Below the pieces are notes generated by a model. The model saw only the letters and a program-made list of their open reading frames with translations. It did not search any database and was not told the DNA's origin. This document shows positions 7,900 through 20,800 of a stretch of DNA of 39,231 bases, piece after piece. Positions within the stretch are counted from its first letter, which is position 1; the number at the start of each line of letters is the position of its first letter. The position numbers were made by a program, and so were the translations under genes. Source of the DNA: Scytalidium lignicola (lineage: Eukaryota; Ascomycota; Leotiomycetes); the NCBI GenBank assembly GCA_002812745.2, contig NCSJ02000375.1, positions 1 to 39,231 on the forward strand, given 5' to 3'.

Positions 7900-10800
7900 G
7901 AATAAGCCTATCCAAAAGCGAAATTGCAAGTAAGCTTGTAAGACAACGACATATTTTGAATGTGTTGTGTTCATGTTATAATATAACTAATTATTTAACG
8001 AATGTTACTTTTATTCTTATCTGAATGTTTTGTTATGTTGTGATGGAAAATACAACATTATTTATGTAAATTCTAGCCTAGTATACTTCTTTAATCATCT
8101 TGTTCAGTTATCCAATTGGATTTAGTATAAAATTGGATTTTTTACTCCTGGCTCAAGAAGAACTTAAGGACTAACGGTTACTCAAACAGACTTATCATAT
8201 TCAGCAAGAAAAAGAGAAACTCTCTTGTGATGAAGATAATAAAATAACCTTATAATTAAAATATACCAAATAGCCTTTTCGATTTTGAGATTACCCTTTG
8301 GACATTCTGACAGCTATTATATTACAGTTAGTAATATAAAATCATAATGACTATTACTTTAAATCTTAACAAGGTTATACTATTATAAGTTCTAGAGCAG
8401 ATGAAAGAAAACTCTAGATCTTGATGTATACAATTGATTGTATGTTTATTTGTGTTAAGCAAACATTAGATTGTACTAATTATTGTTTTTGATGTTAACT
8501 TCAAACTTATCATAAGTATAACTTTTAACTAATAACATTTAACTGTTTTCATTCTTCTAATAGTTGAAAAGAATACATTACAATATAAAAATGCTTTATC
8601 TACTTTGTTTTTTAGATTTAACATATAAAAGAAACTTTACATGNAAAAAATCTTCAAAGTAAGCTTTTAAACTATTAAAGTAAGCTAAATAAGTTATATC
8701 TGGAAAATATTGTTTAAAGATACAACCTTGGCTAAGTTAGAGAATAATATAATTATAAACTAGATTTTAGATTAAGAAACAAGTTATAATCTTGACTATG
8801 AAGACAGAGAAGAAGAAGAAGAAGAAGAAAAAGAGGATAATAATGATAATAATAATAAAGATAAAAGTAAGCTTAAGACTAAAGACAAGAAAGAAGATAA
8901 TAATGATAATAAAAGTAAGTTTAAGATTAAAGATAAGAAAGAAGGAAAAGAGAAAAAAGAAAAGTAAATTATTAAAAAGAAGAGTATAAAAAGTTTTCAA
9001 ATTCAAGATATAATTAACAACAAAATAAATAACTTAAAAAGTAATAACTTGTTTTTAAAACAAGATCTTTAATTGTTTAAAGCTTTATTTTAACTTTTAA
9101 TGATTTTCTAAACTTTTTAATCTTTGATTAATAATATAACAAAATCTTTTCTTATGTATTTCATAAGTGTTTATAGTATTTATTAACATTTACTTACTTA
9201 TAAGTCAGCTTATAATTGTATATTAGATTTTTCTAAGCTAATCTAAGTTAATTAACTCTTATTTCTTGAGTATATACTGTTTATACATACTTATAAGATC
9301 TTACATCAGTTATAACTAACTTGTACTATTTACTCAGACTAAGAAAAACGTCTTAACATTATTTAAACAAAATATTTATTTTAAAAAAGCTTTTCTTCAA
9401 TAAGTAAGATTATCAAGCTTTAAGCGTTTAGTAAATCTATTGTAAAAAAGGAAAGTAGTTAAACTAACTTGATTTAAGTAGTAAATGACTAATCTTTTAC
9501 TATTAGTAGTTTAAACTAAATACAATTACTTGATTTTACTTATATATATTATATAACTGTTATAATTGTAAAAAACTATATTAATCGACTTATGCTTAAT
9601 TAGTAACCTTTTATCAATTTATATACTATTTACAATGATTTTACTTATTAGACTTTTAAATAATCTTTTCTCGAAGAAAAGTAGAATAAACTTTATAATG
9701 TATATAAAGCCTTGTCTAGATAAGCATAAAATACTTTATTTAACAATTTACCATTTGTTAAAGCAAAATCTTAAATAATATAAACTTATATTACTTACTT
9801 TGAATTTGAAGCCTTATTAAAAGATAAAATGCTAATAACTCTTTATTTTGAAGTTAAGCTATTATTACAAGAACTTAAAATTATAAGTATTAAAGTGTAT
9901 AACACAAATTAAGTAATGTATAATTTAATCTTTTATGAAAAACACCTTCTACTTATTATTGAATATAATAAAGCTTATACTTTAAACTATTATACATTTT
10001 ACATTATATAATATCTTTCATTAAGACNTTTTTAAGGTTATATATTGTTATCTTACTTATGTTTGTTAATTTATCAACTTCCTTATAACTTAACTTTAAC
10101 TTCTTTATTTGTATAAAATTAAGTTTCTCTTTTTTGACTTGTAATACTAGTAAAAGCACCTTTTATCTACTTAAACATCTGATATCTTTTAATGTTTAAC
10201 TAATCAACTTCTAACTCTTATAAGATTTTCACTTTATTAACAAGTTGCTTTTATAATAGTTAAGTGATTTCTTTTTAAGTTATTATATAAGTATGATTTT
10301 TATTAATCTAAAAAAGCTTTAAACTTAATCAACATTATTATTGTAAATGCTAACTATTATTATTAAGTATTATTAACCAAATATATTATCAACATAATTT
10401 TACTAGCTTAATTATAATCTAAATTACTTGAGATGTACTAATGATTATCAATTATATAATAAAATTAAAATTAAGAGTATTATTAGCTTCATTATTATAC
10501 TTGTCATTTTACTTTAAATCTAACATCAACAATTATTATTAAAGCTTAGAAAAATAATTCTAAAAGATTATTATTCATTGATTAATCTTTAAAAGTAAAT
10601 TTTTCACAAAAACAAATATACTTTACCTTAAACAATAAGATTTCGTTTAATGTTAATAGATTTTGATATAATACTAAATATAAGATCTTAATATATATTA
10701 TATGTAAATCAGTATTACAAACATTTACAAAAGTATAATATTATCATTTAAATAATATTTACTAACTTATTAATTTAACTTGTAAGTAGTTGATCAAGTA

Positions 10801-13230
10801 ATTTAATGTATATAATTTATATCTTGTTAAAAATCTTATTAATCTAATTAACCTTATCTTAACAATTTTAAAATTATATATTTTCAATGGATTTAACTGT
10901 TATAATTACTCAAACAATAAGTTAGTTTATATAATACTATTTCTTATGTCCTTTGTTTAACTTTTAGATTTATCAATGCTTTTTGTTTTATTATACTTTT
11001 CTAACTTCTTTTAACATTTTAATGATAAAAATGAAGTCTTTACTTAAATTTAAAGGTCTTTTACTAAGGCAATAAAAGAAGCTTATCCTTATTATTATAA
11101 TGATTAGTTTAATTATAACTCTTTTATTTTAAATTAACCTTTATTATCTTTATAGTTTATTTTATTATAAAATCAATTAAGTTTTTATATTCTATATTTT
11201 AATAATAGATTATAATAAAAGAATTATCAAAGAGTCCTTAATATAAGTATACTAATAGCTTAAAGGAATAAGGTTTCTTATACTAATTATTAGGATTAAG
11301 ATATAATATCTTATATTAAATATAATATTATAAGTTGTTCAAGATGGAAAATATTAAGTTGTTATATATTTTATACTAAGAGTATCAAAAAGATTATCTA
11401 TTGTACTTCATAGTAGAATAGTTATAATAGTATACAATGTTAATGATATAGTCATATATATATAAAATAAAGTCAGATATCCAACTTTCTTATAAGAGAT
11501 AATCTAAAGTAATCTTATAACATTAGTTATAATTATTAAGATAGTATATAACTTTATAAACAACTTTAAAGTATTAAAGTCTTTTGTATAAACTAATAAC
11601 ATTGTTATTAAAATATATTTAATACTAATTATAACTTTTAAAATTAATATTCAATTAACAAACTAAGGTGTTAAAATTCTTTATAATACAATTTTAATAA
11701 TAATACTTATCCTTCAAAATCTATTCTTTATAATTAGAATAAAGTAGATGTTCATTAGATTTGAAGTTTTAAGTAGACTTTTTATTATAAGGAATAAATT
11801 ACTCTAATTAACAGTAAGAGTCATTTATATATTTATTAAGTCTTTGATAATAATAAACTATATCTAAGTATATTAAGAAGATTAAACAATTAGTAAAACT
11901 TAATTTGTCTTAACTTAAATAGTCTTATAATTGTTATTTCATATTTATTACTTGTTGATCAAAGTAGTTATTCAGATTATTCCTCTTTTTAATATACTTT
12001 TCTTATTTATAACATAAGTGTTCCTTAACATTATCAGTTTGATTATTCTTTTTAAGATTAACTCTAGTTTTTACTATTTTAGTTATACTTTCTTAACTTA
12101 TAAAGTATATCAAGTATTAACTAATATTTAGTCTAATAACATTGTCTTATAATTATATTATATAATGTTTATCCTTTTCTCTTAGTAAGTGTTACTTCTT
12201 GTTTATAACAGTTTTAATTATTATCAAGTATGTAGAAAAGTTAAAAATATCCTTAAAGTTATTAAGGAAAGTTAAAATCACATTTTTTAAATAAGTAATT
12301 ATTATCTTATACAATATTAAAGTAAAAGTAACTGTTTTCTTAAATTCTGCTTAATTTTAAATGTTAAAACACTTAACATAAAATCTTATTTCTATATTAA
12401 ATAAATAACTTTATTATATGAAATAAAGCNTTTTTTATAATACTATTTCAGAGTTGTTAAATTGACAATTATAAGTATATAGCTTTTGAATAGTTAAAAT
12501 AACGAAATTAGCTGAAAATAATAACCAAAGATAAGGATTTGGAAATGTTAAATAGTTTATATCTATATATATATATTATTATGTTTTAACCCTTTTTCAC
12601 AGATTATATTTTGTAATATTATATAATTTAACTTTTTTGTATATTTAATTAATATAATCCAATTAGAAAATTAAGGTTTTATTAATAAATTTTTTAACTT
12701 TAAAATAAACTATCATTATCTCTTTAAACCTTATAAGCTTTAAAAAGCTTATTTTAACGTTATTACCTTATAAATCGAGTATTATAAGTTTGTGTACATC
12801 CTTTATTAAATTGATAAATTACTACTTAATTTAATGTCATTTATTTTTAATGTATTATAACTTTCTATATTTAATGCTTTTGATTTATAATTAATCTATT
12901 AATTTATTCCTGATTAAGTACATTTTATTCTTCTATGATTATGTTAACTATTTCGATTTCATTTTTAAGTTAAATTTTACGACAATAAAACGATTATTTT
13001 ATAACTTTTTAATATTTTTTAATTAAATTAAAATTAAAACTTGTAAAAGAGTAGTTTAATAATTAAATGCTATATTTCTTTTTAAATATAACATAAGGAT
13101 TTATAATCAATTTATAATTATAAATAAAGTTATTATCTTCTATAAATATAAGTATATATTCAAGTTTTATAATAATTACTTTAAAATTTTAACTTTTATA
13201 TTACTGCTTCAGGTAAGTTTAACCTTAATT
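7900..13230. other. AT-saturated tract, RIP-like, no recognisable gene
   Basis: Very high A+T, CpG nearly absent, stops dense in all frames. These are probably old transposon copies, but I could not match any part to a known protein. It holds Ns at 8644, 10027 and 12430, each before an A/T run. The only clear structure is the decayed tandem repeat at 8806-8943. Confidence 0.6.
8806..8943 (+). repeat. GAA microsatellite followed by a two-copy Lys/Asn-rich tandem repeat
   Basis: A (GAA)n-like run at about 8806-8830 precedes two tandem units, 8836-8895 (60 bp) and 8896-8943 (48 bp). Unit 2 lacks 12 bp (an AATAATAAAGAT-type block). Otherwise the units differ at only three bases, each C in unit 1 and T in unit 2. 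On the plus strand it would read D/N/K-rich (KSKLKTKDKKE), so it may be a low-complexity part of a lost gene. Confidence 0.7.
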
Positions 13231-13661
13231 TGGCATGTTGCTAAGTCTGGATTTTAGTCGCTGATATTTCGTTTAGTTGATTATTTCCCTGAAATCCGAC
13301 ACACTTATGTGGCTTATAAAAGCTCATTACTCAGCGACATTGAACTATACTCTGCATTACTACTCATGTGTGTGATAATTTAATACCAGCTGTAAGGGCT
13401 ACTACGGCTGTTAGCATATCTAACACCAAAGTTGTAAGATTACAAATACAGTAGGATTACAAATACAGAAGGTTTATAGACACTATTTAATACACTTATA
13501 ATGCTTTCCACATCAATCCTTGAACTTTGTAATACCTTAAGTTTGCTGCTTATATCTTTGTATGATTTTCAGTTAGACTATTTTGTACTTTTAAGGCCTT
13601 CCAAGAGGAAGTATTTGACGTCTGTCCTAATACTTGCATCTCATTAATCGTCTCTACTACG

Positions 13662-15987
13662 ATGCTTGAGGAAAATTCATCTCAGGATTTTAGCCTAATG
13701 TCTATCGACTCAGCGAGTAACAATGTCAAGAGTACAAGATGGCAAAAAAGACAACACACATATCTGCCATAAGAGCACAAGTACAGTCTAACCCCGTTAC
13801 ATCTTCTGCGCATTGCGAAATCGATCCTCTGCAATCTCTACCTCGCGTTCGAAGAAAACTGTCTGCGCCCACCCAGGCATGGAAAAGATATCCAAATCTA
13901 CTTATTCCCTCACCATGCGTCGTGGGAGGCATTAGAGCTGTCCAGTCAAAATGGTTGCAAGCTTTGTACACTGTTTAAGAACGGCTACCTTGAGCAGTAC
14001 CACCCCCCAAAGCGAAGCTATTCCAAAGATAGCATGAATACAGCAGCCGATAAAACCATACCAGACCATTACATAAGCTTTAAAAAGTCACTTCGAATTC
14101 GCTGTGACGTCCCTGGAGTGTCTTCGAATCCAATAAGGTGCTGCTTGGTTCCGGCCTATAAGCCGAACATGACATGGTTTAATATTGATGCAAAAGCTAA
14201 TACGTTTGCACTGCATCTATTTCACTGCTCTTAGAAGCATGGTTAATGGTTCCAGGGAGCAGGCCTGCAGATGACGGTGTATTTAAGGGCAGGATATGTA
14301 GCGCCACTCCGGATCTCAGTCTAGCCAAAGAGTGGATCAGGAATTGCCACAGCCATGGCATCTGCACAAGTTACAATGCTGTCGTAAGGGAAAATCCGAC
14401 ACGCCTGCTTAAAATATCAAATGAATCATCCCAAGTCAAGTTAGTAGTGACAGTGGAGCACTCTCCTATCACTGGGGTCACGGCGATCGAAAGCCACCAT
14501 TAACACTGCAGGAAAATATGTTGTAACACATAAGTGGTTTAACAACCAACACCTTACCACTTACATTCAAGAACGCGGTACTCACAACCACAAGTCTCAA
14601 GTATGAATACCTTTGGATCAACTCACTTTGCATCATACAGGATGACCCAAAGGATTTCGAACGCGAGTGTCCTAAATTGGCATCGATTTACAGCGGATCT
14701 GCCGTTACCATTGCTGCACCCGGAGCGCAAGACTCACTTTCTGAGTTCCTACAAGAACAGAAGTTTCTCGTGGATCCTCTCTACAGACCTGTCAAGCTGC
14801 AGTATCAGAATCAAGAAGGCAAGCCGCAAGGCACTTTAGCACTCTGGTATCCCGGAAGCACTTCTATCCCAGGCCACTATGGTCATCTCAAACCCAGCTA
14901 CAATGGTAGCCTGCAAGCCTACTACAAAGACGACCCTCGACCACCATCATTTCTGGATGATCGAGGCTGGACATTCCAAGAGTAGTTGCTATCTCCCCGC
15001 ATGCTCTACTTTGGCTCATTCCAGATATACTTCGAATACTTCCAGTCACAGCGGTTTGAGATGCTCCACAATGAACATGAACATGCAGACCACTTCAAGC
15101 TGTCAAAGATTATCCCTCCTCTCACAGAGCCCAAAGAGTACTACTCATGGTAGCACAAGCTGGTCGCACAGTACTCGGTTTGTGCGCTATCCGTTGCCAA
15201 AGACAGACTACCAGCCATCTCAGGAATTGCTCATTCGTACAAACCGCCCATGCCCGATAAATACCTTGCTGGTATATGGTAAGGTAATCTACCAGGAACT
15301 CTTCTATGGTATCGCAATCCTTCGGACTCGGAATACACGAAAGATAACAATATCATAAGCTGTGATGACATAGAATACATTGCGCCCACTTGGTCTTAGG
15401 CGTCCCTAATGGGTCCTGTCAAATACATGTTCAGAATTCCACCCGATGACCACAGCGAGAACCCCGATCCGTGGAAATTGCATGTACTCTCCACCTCGAC
15501 TTCCCTCACGAGCCGCTCCACTAGTTCGGATCCGTTCGGTGCAGTGAGCAATGGCTATCTTCGTGTTCGTAGCAGACTACACAGTAGGACAATATTTGAA
15601 GGCTAGGAGGGGTCTCCAGTTGTTCTTTTGCAAAAGCATGTTCATGTTGTGTCGAATGAAGAAACGCGGCTCAACCAAATGGAGTTCGATTTCCGTTCTG
15701 ACAGGCCATCACAGTACAACTCCTTGCCTCGACTCAGCATTTCCTTGAAAAGTATCATAGACAGTAGGACAGAAAACAGAGACCCTCCTAAGGTCTATGT
15801 GCTTCTTATTTTAGTGTCCCAAAACCAAACTTTTCACAGCTGTTTTGGGCTTGCCCTAATACCTATTACAAGAGCAGATAGTGAATTCTGTAGGGTCAGG
15901 TGGGTGAGCTGCTCCATTACGGCGGGAAAGGGATATTTGCTTGATGAATTAACTTATTACAACGAAAGAGACCTGTTAATTCAATAG
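13662..15987 (+). pseudogene. HET-domain (heterokaryon incompatibility) protein, pseudogene
   Basis: HET-domain proteins trigger fungal cell death when incompatible strains fuse. Translation from an ATG at 13662 gives WEALELSSQNGCKLC, AKEWIRNCHSHGIC, then the HET blocks ALSYHWG, YLWINSLCIIQDD, ASIYSGSAVTIAAP and RGWTFQE*LLSPRMLYFGS, and a C-terminal part ending at 15987. The frame changes at about 14230 and 14445, which look like single-base indels rather than introns. From 14446 to 15987 the frame is continuous apart from stops at 14524, 14983, 15151, 15280, 15397 and 15604; another stop is at 13770. Most fall where Gln or Trp is conserved (for example SWSWAS read as S-W-S-*-A-S), so RIP or similar C-to-T mutation is the likely cause. 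It is too broken to be functional. Confidence 0.88.
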
Positions 15988-16350
15988 AGTGAAGTTTCCA
16001 ATTATATATTGTAGTAAAAGACTCAGGTCAGCAGACTTGTCCCCAGAGCAATTCTATTTTCATTACTTTTGTTAGGATAAACTAACTTAACAAGCTTAAC
16101 ATGGTTGATTTCTGTTTGTATTACTCCAAAATTCTTGTCACTATCCACATTCTCTGTATTGGAGAACATCACCTCTATCGTTAAAATCTGCAGGTCAAAT
16201 ATCACCTATTGCTTCAAAGGCTCTGGTTGTGTTGCTAGTGTTTCCTAGTCCACTGAGATACCCAGGCTTCCTGGTGCTTGAGATCTAGTATGCATTCTCC
16301 AATGTCTCAGAAGCTATGGCCAAGTCAACCGAGTTAACCGAGCAACCAAT
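15988..16350. other. 3' flank of the HET pseudogene, nothing recognised
   Basis: Balanced composition to about 16340, then an abrupt change to AT-saturated DNA. A 60-codon minus-strand ORF at 16023-16205 has no features and is not supported as a gene. Confidence 0.5.
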
Positions 16351-17880
16351 AAAATAATATTATTATACTTTCTTTACTTAATTCTATTTAACTTTTTACT
16401 AGTTGATTACTCTAATTTTACACTTAATTTAACAAATGAAAAAGTATATATATAATATATAATTTACAAACATTACATTTAAAGAAGATAAATTAATAAA
16501 CTCTTATTAAACTTAATCTTATTATTATTAACAAGTAAAGCTTATTACTTACTCTACTCGTAGGTAAGGGGTGCTTCACATCCCTTTAGTGCACATGATA
16601 TCTCATTACATAATCAGCCTCCTTTTCTTTTAACCACCTCCTTTGTACAGCCTTAAAATAATGATATAACAATGGATTTAACTATAATGAACTGTAAAAG
16701 AAGTTATTTTAGTTTAGTATGACAAAAGGAATGATAACCTTGATTCTCTTTCAATAATATAACTATAACTATTCTTAGTATTATTACAATACAAAGAATT
16801 AACTTTGAATAAAACTGTAAGTTATAGCTTTATTAACATATTAATATATAAATAAAGACAATGAAATCAAATTACTATTAATTGTAAAGTTATATATTAT
16901 TATCTCTAAATTATCTCTTAAATCTTCTTTCTTTAGCACTTATAATTATTATTATTATTATTATTACTCTAAACTACTATTGTTATTATTATCATGTCTA
17001 ATTCCATTACTATTTCAGGTGTTATACTCTATAACATTGTTTTTGTCTAACAACTAGCTTTAATGCTAACTATATATATTCTTGTCTTGTACACTAGTTG
17101 TGCTTTTAATAAAGGTTATATTCAAAATGATAAGACCTTCATAAGCTAGATTTGAGGAGTTAAGAACATTAAAGTAGTTATATACTATCATTGTGAATCA
17201 GGCTACAACTTATAAACAGCTTATATGGTAATTCTTAGTTTGTTTAGTAGTAGTTGTTATAATTGTTATTACAACTCTTCTGGCTCTTAATGTAATATCA
17301 AGCATTATAAGTAATATATTTTACTTATTTACAGACTGTAAAAAGCTAACTAAATAATGTATAACAATCTTTAAGCTACTTAAATTACAATACAAGTCCT
17401 AGTTCTTATCATTCTAAGCATAGTCTTAGCTAATAACTTTGGTAACTCTCTTAATACTCTTACTCTTGCCCTTACTCCTACTCTTACCCTTAGCCTTAAT
17501 AGTCCTTGTTATGTTATGTTAGCCTTAATTAGTCTAGTTAGTTTATTCTAACTTAATAGTAATAAGTAATCTCTTCTTTAAGCTATACAAATTATAACTA
17601 ATTATTTGAAAGTTAACCTTATTATTCTTGCCCTTACTCTTACTCTTACTCCTACTCTTGCTCTTGCTAACCCCTTCTTAACTGAAAAGCTACATAATCT
17701 TATAAAGATGTTCTAAGACTATGTTTTAAAGGTTGTAAAGATAATTTGTTCTGAGTAGAAATATTATCAAGCTTAACTTCAAATAGAATTGGTTATACTA
17801 ATTATAGCCAATAACGAAGAGGAAAAGTGAAATCCTATAAAGAATCTTAATTAAGATATATTATAGAATTGANTTTTCTT
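16350..17880. other. AT-saturated tract 3' of the Helitron gene, with Lys/Ser-rich coding remnant
   Basis: Mostly unrecognisable RIP-like DNA with a short less-AT patch at 16555-16650 and an ATT microsatellite near 16945-16970. On the minus strand, 17680-17440 reads through Lys/Ser/Arg/Gly-rich runs interrupted by stops, described separately. Since it follows the Helitron helicase on the same strand, it might be its 3' part or a second ORF. Confidence 0.45.
17455..17670 (-). repeat. Two CTTACT-type hexamer arrays encoding Lys-Ser repeats
   Basis: Arrays of CTTACT/CTTGCC-like hexamers at 17455-17495 and 17627-17668 read on the minus strand as KGKSRSKGKSKS and SKSKSRSKSKSKGK in the same frame, with stops between. 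Such basic runs occur in nucleic-acid-binding proteins. No family is recognised. Confidence 0.5.
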
Positions 17881-20800
17881 TTTCCTTTTTCCTTATACTC
17901 TTAAAATGTTCTGAATTGTAATATATATAAATATTAAACTATAAGATTGTTTAGAACTTTAAGATATATTATATTAATAGTTATAATAACTCCTTCTAGT
18001 AAAAGAATAAATAAACCTCTTACAAAAGTAATTTAAAAGACTATTATATAAAACTGACTATGTATAAAGATAAAGCTACATAAATCAAGGTTAACTTTGT
18101 TAAATGATTAACCTTGAACTTTATTTATAATTATAGTAAAATATACTCAAAGAAGGAATTGCTTATAGTCAAGTGTAAATAATAAATTAACCTTGTTAGA
18201 AGAAAGCTTAATTTGAGGAATTGTACATTTTTAACTATCAAAATCACCTTTTAACAGTTAACCCTTGATTATATATACTTGTAAAGTAATTATAACCATT
18301 TAACTACTATTATATAACCTTTTAACAGGATATAGGTTGTATATCAACATTATCAAGACATTAACTTTTAGTATAAGCTTAAAAGAGGGTAAATATAAGA
18401 GTTTGATCAATTATAACATTTCTACAAAGTATTAGTATAAACTGTTATCTTGTTCATTTATGTTAACTAAATCTACAAACATATAAGAACACTTAACTCT
18501 TAGAAACTGCTTTAAAACCTTTATATTCAACTCCTTCATTATATAATTCAACGTTGTAAGTAAAGCTTTATTGTNAAAAAGTATTAAATTCAGTAAAAGC
18601 ATATTCAAGTAAAGATGTAAAGTATATACTCTTAAGTAACTCATTCAAGTTAACATGTTTAAGAATCTCATTTAGAATAGAAACAAGCTTATTCAAGGTT
18701 ATATCATAAGGTAATAACTTAATTTACTAAACAAAGTCAATTTCTTCGTCTTTAGGCTATACATATATATTAATAGTTAATCATAACTTCTTTAAGTAAG
18801 GTTATATAAAGGAACATTGTAAACAAGTACAAATAATATTTACTTAAGTTCCTTTTATTATTACTAGCAAAATCTAAGCAAAATCACTATTAAGAATAAT
18901 AAGAACCCTTAAATAAAAGGTTTTAACCTTTTACAAACTGTAAATCATATAATAACTAGTGAACAACCTTAAAGTAATACTTATGTTATATAAGAACTTC
19001 GTCTTATATGATCAGATTTACTTTACAGATTATGGTTACTAGCTTATTCTTCTTTATAATTATACTTGTAAATAATTTATTTAATTGAATTAGTATTTGA
19101 AATTAAGAATAAGTTGTATAACCTTTTGAAAGCAAAAGTACAACAATGCTTGTAAAAGTTATATATAACATATTCTTGCTTAATCCACAAAAGTAATAAT
19201 ATATAGTCTTGTAAAGAAAGGTTTTGCTAATTCCTCTAAACTCTTACAAATAGAAATAAGCAGTTTATAACTTGTTTTCGATTATTATAATAATAATATT
19301 AAAACATTAACATTAATCATTGTTCAGTTGATCTTGTATATTAATAACTAAAGACTCTTCTTATATAAGATTATATATAAGTTTAGTAAAATCAAGTAAA
19401 GATTAATCAAAACAGAGTATAAGCATATAAAAGTGTACAAGAGTTCTCTAAAGATTATATAATTTCTTGTTAAGCAAATACAATCTATAGTTATACTTAA
19501 GGTTTTATAATATTAATAAGAATCTTGTATTATAAAGAGACTTTAAATAATGTTATAGATTATCATACATTTAAACCTTAAAATACTCTTATACAATTAT
19601 AAGCTTGTTGATTAATTATGCTTGTAAGCTAATTAAGAATGTAATCTGTAAACTACTTCTTGAATCAAACTGAATTACCTCTTTAAAGTAAGAAAACTAT
19701 TCTTAATTATCATTAGTTAAACCTTTAATAATACATACTGCATAATATGTAGAATATTGTATACTATTGACTATATACAATTCTTTAAATGACTTTAAGC
19801 TATGAATATGTATAAGTAAGAGTTGTAAATAATATCTCTTCTTATGTACTAAGTTATAATAATACATGTAACTTACTACTTAACCTTGTTTATAATCCTT
19901 CTAGACCTTGAGCTTTTTATTCTATACAAAGTAATTAGGAAACTCTTGATATAAGAACTTATAATTGTATATAAAACTGTTATTATAAACATGTTTTACA
20001 AGATTTAAGTCAACATAATTATCCTTTGAATTATACTTGAAAAAGGCTATTAGTTTAAAGTAAGAGTTTTCAGTTATATTCATAATCTGATCTGGTTTTA
20101 TATCATCTTTAAAAGTAATTGTATGTTTTCCTAGAAGGTGTACAAGTAAGTATATTATCAATAACTACTCTTAATAAGTTGAATATTCTATTAATCGAAT
20201 AACAACTTTTATAAAGCTAATATAACATACTTGAATATATTGTTCAATCTTATTTTATTAGTTTTTAACTATAACAGTAGAACAATTATAACCTTTGTAA
20301 ATATATTTATGAATATACTTTACAACTTGTATTATACTATATAACTTAATGTTAAGATAATAGTTAAACTTTTAAAGTAAATACAAGTTATAAAGAATAA
20401 TCTAATGGTTATTACTTGTAATCAACTAGTTAAAAGTGTCTAATTTGTTCACATACATCTGATTATCATCTTTATAACAGTATAATAGATATCCATCTTT
20501 AGAAATAATAATAATATTTATAAACTTCTTTAGAAAGTACTTTGAACAATGAAGTAGTTTAACAGTTGTTTTACACTTCATACAAGGATTTTAAGGGTAA
20601 TCTAAACTGTATATACCATATGTCATATATTTGATCACTAAATCTTGTAGAACACTATAAGGATCATAAGATGGATTCAGTATCTTTATACAGATAAGTT
20701 TATCAATATAATCTAAAGTAAGCTTAATTGTATAGTATTTAGTAAATAAAATGAAGTATATATAAGGTAAACTATGTTTTTGATATTTGATTGTAAAATA

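Larger units (their letters stand above)
6922..7900. other. Gene-free GC-balanced stretch with inverted repeats
   Basis: No coding signature is seen. TGTGCAATT-type words recur near 7513, 7580 and 7705. Two inverted repeats are listed separately. Composition falls into the AT-saturated tract at about 7860-7900. Confidence 0.5.

Noticed and set aside
8767..9006. Phe/Ile-rich ORF antisense to the GAA repeat
   Set aside because: Low-complexity artefact of a microsatellite.
14234..14450. Introns to explain the frame changes in the HET gene
   Set aside because: Conserved sequence continues almost without gap across both changes and no GT..AG pair of suitable size fits; small indels are simpler.
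16920..17000. Possible CRISPR-like regular repeat (ATT/TTA runs)
   Set aside because: A simple trinucleotide microsatellite in a eukaryotic genome; no spacer structure.
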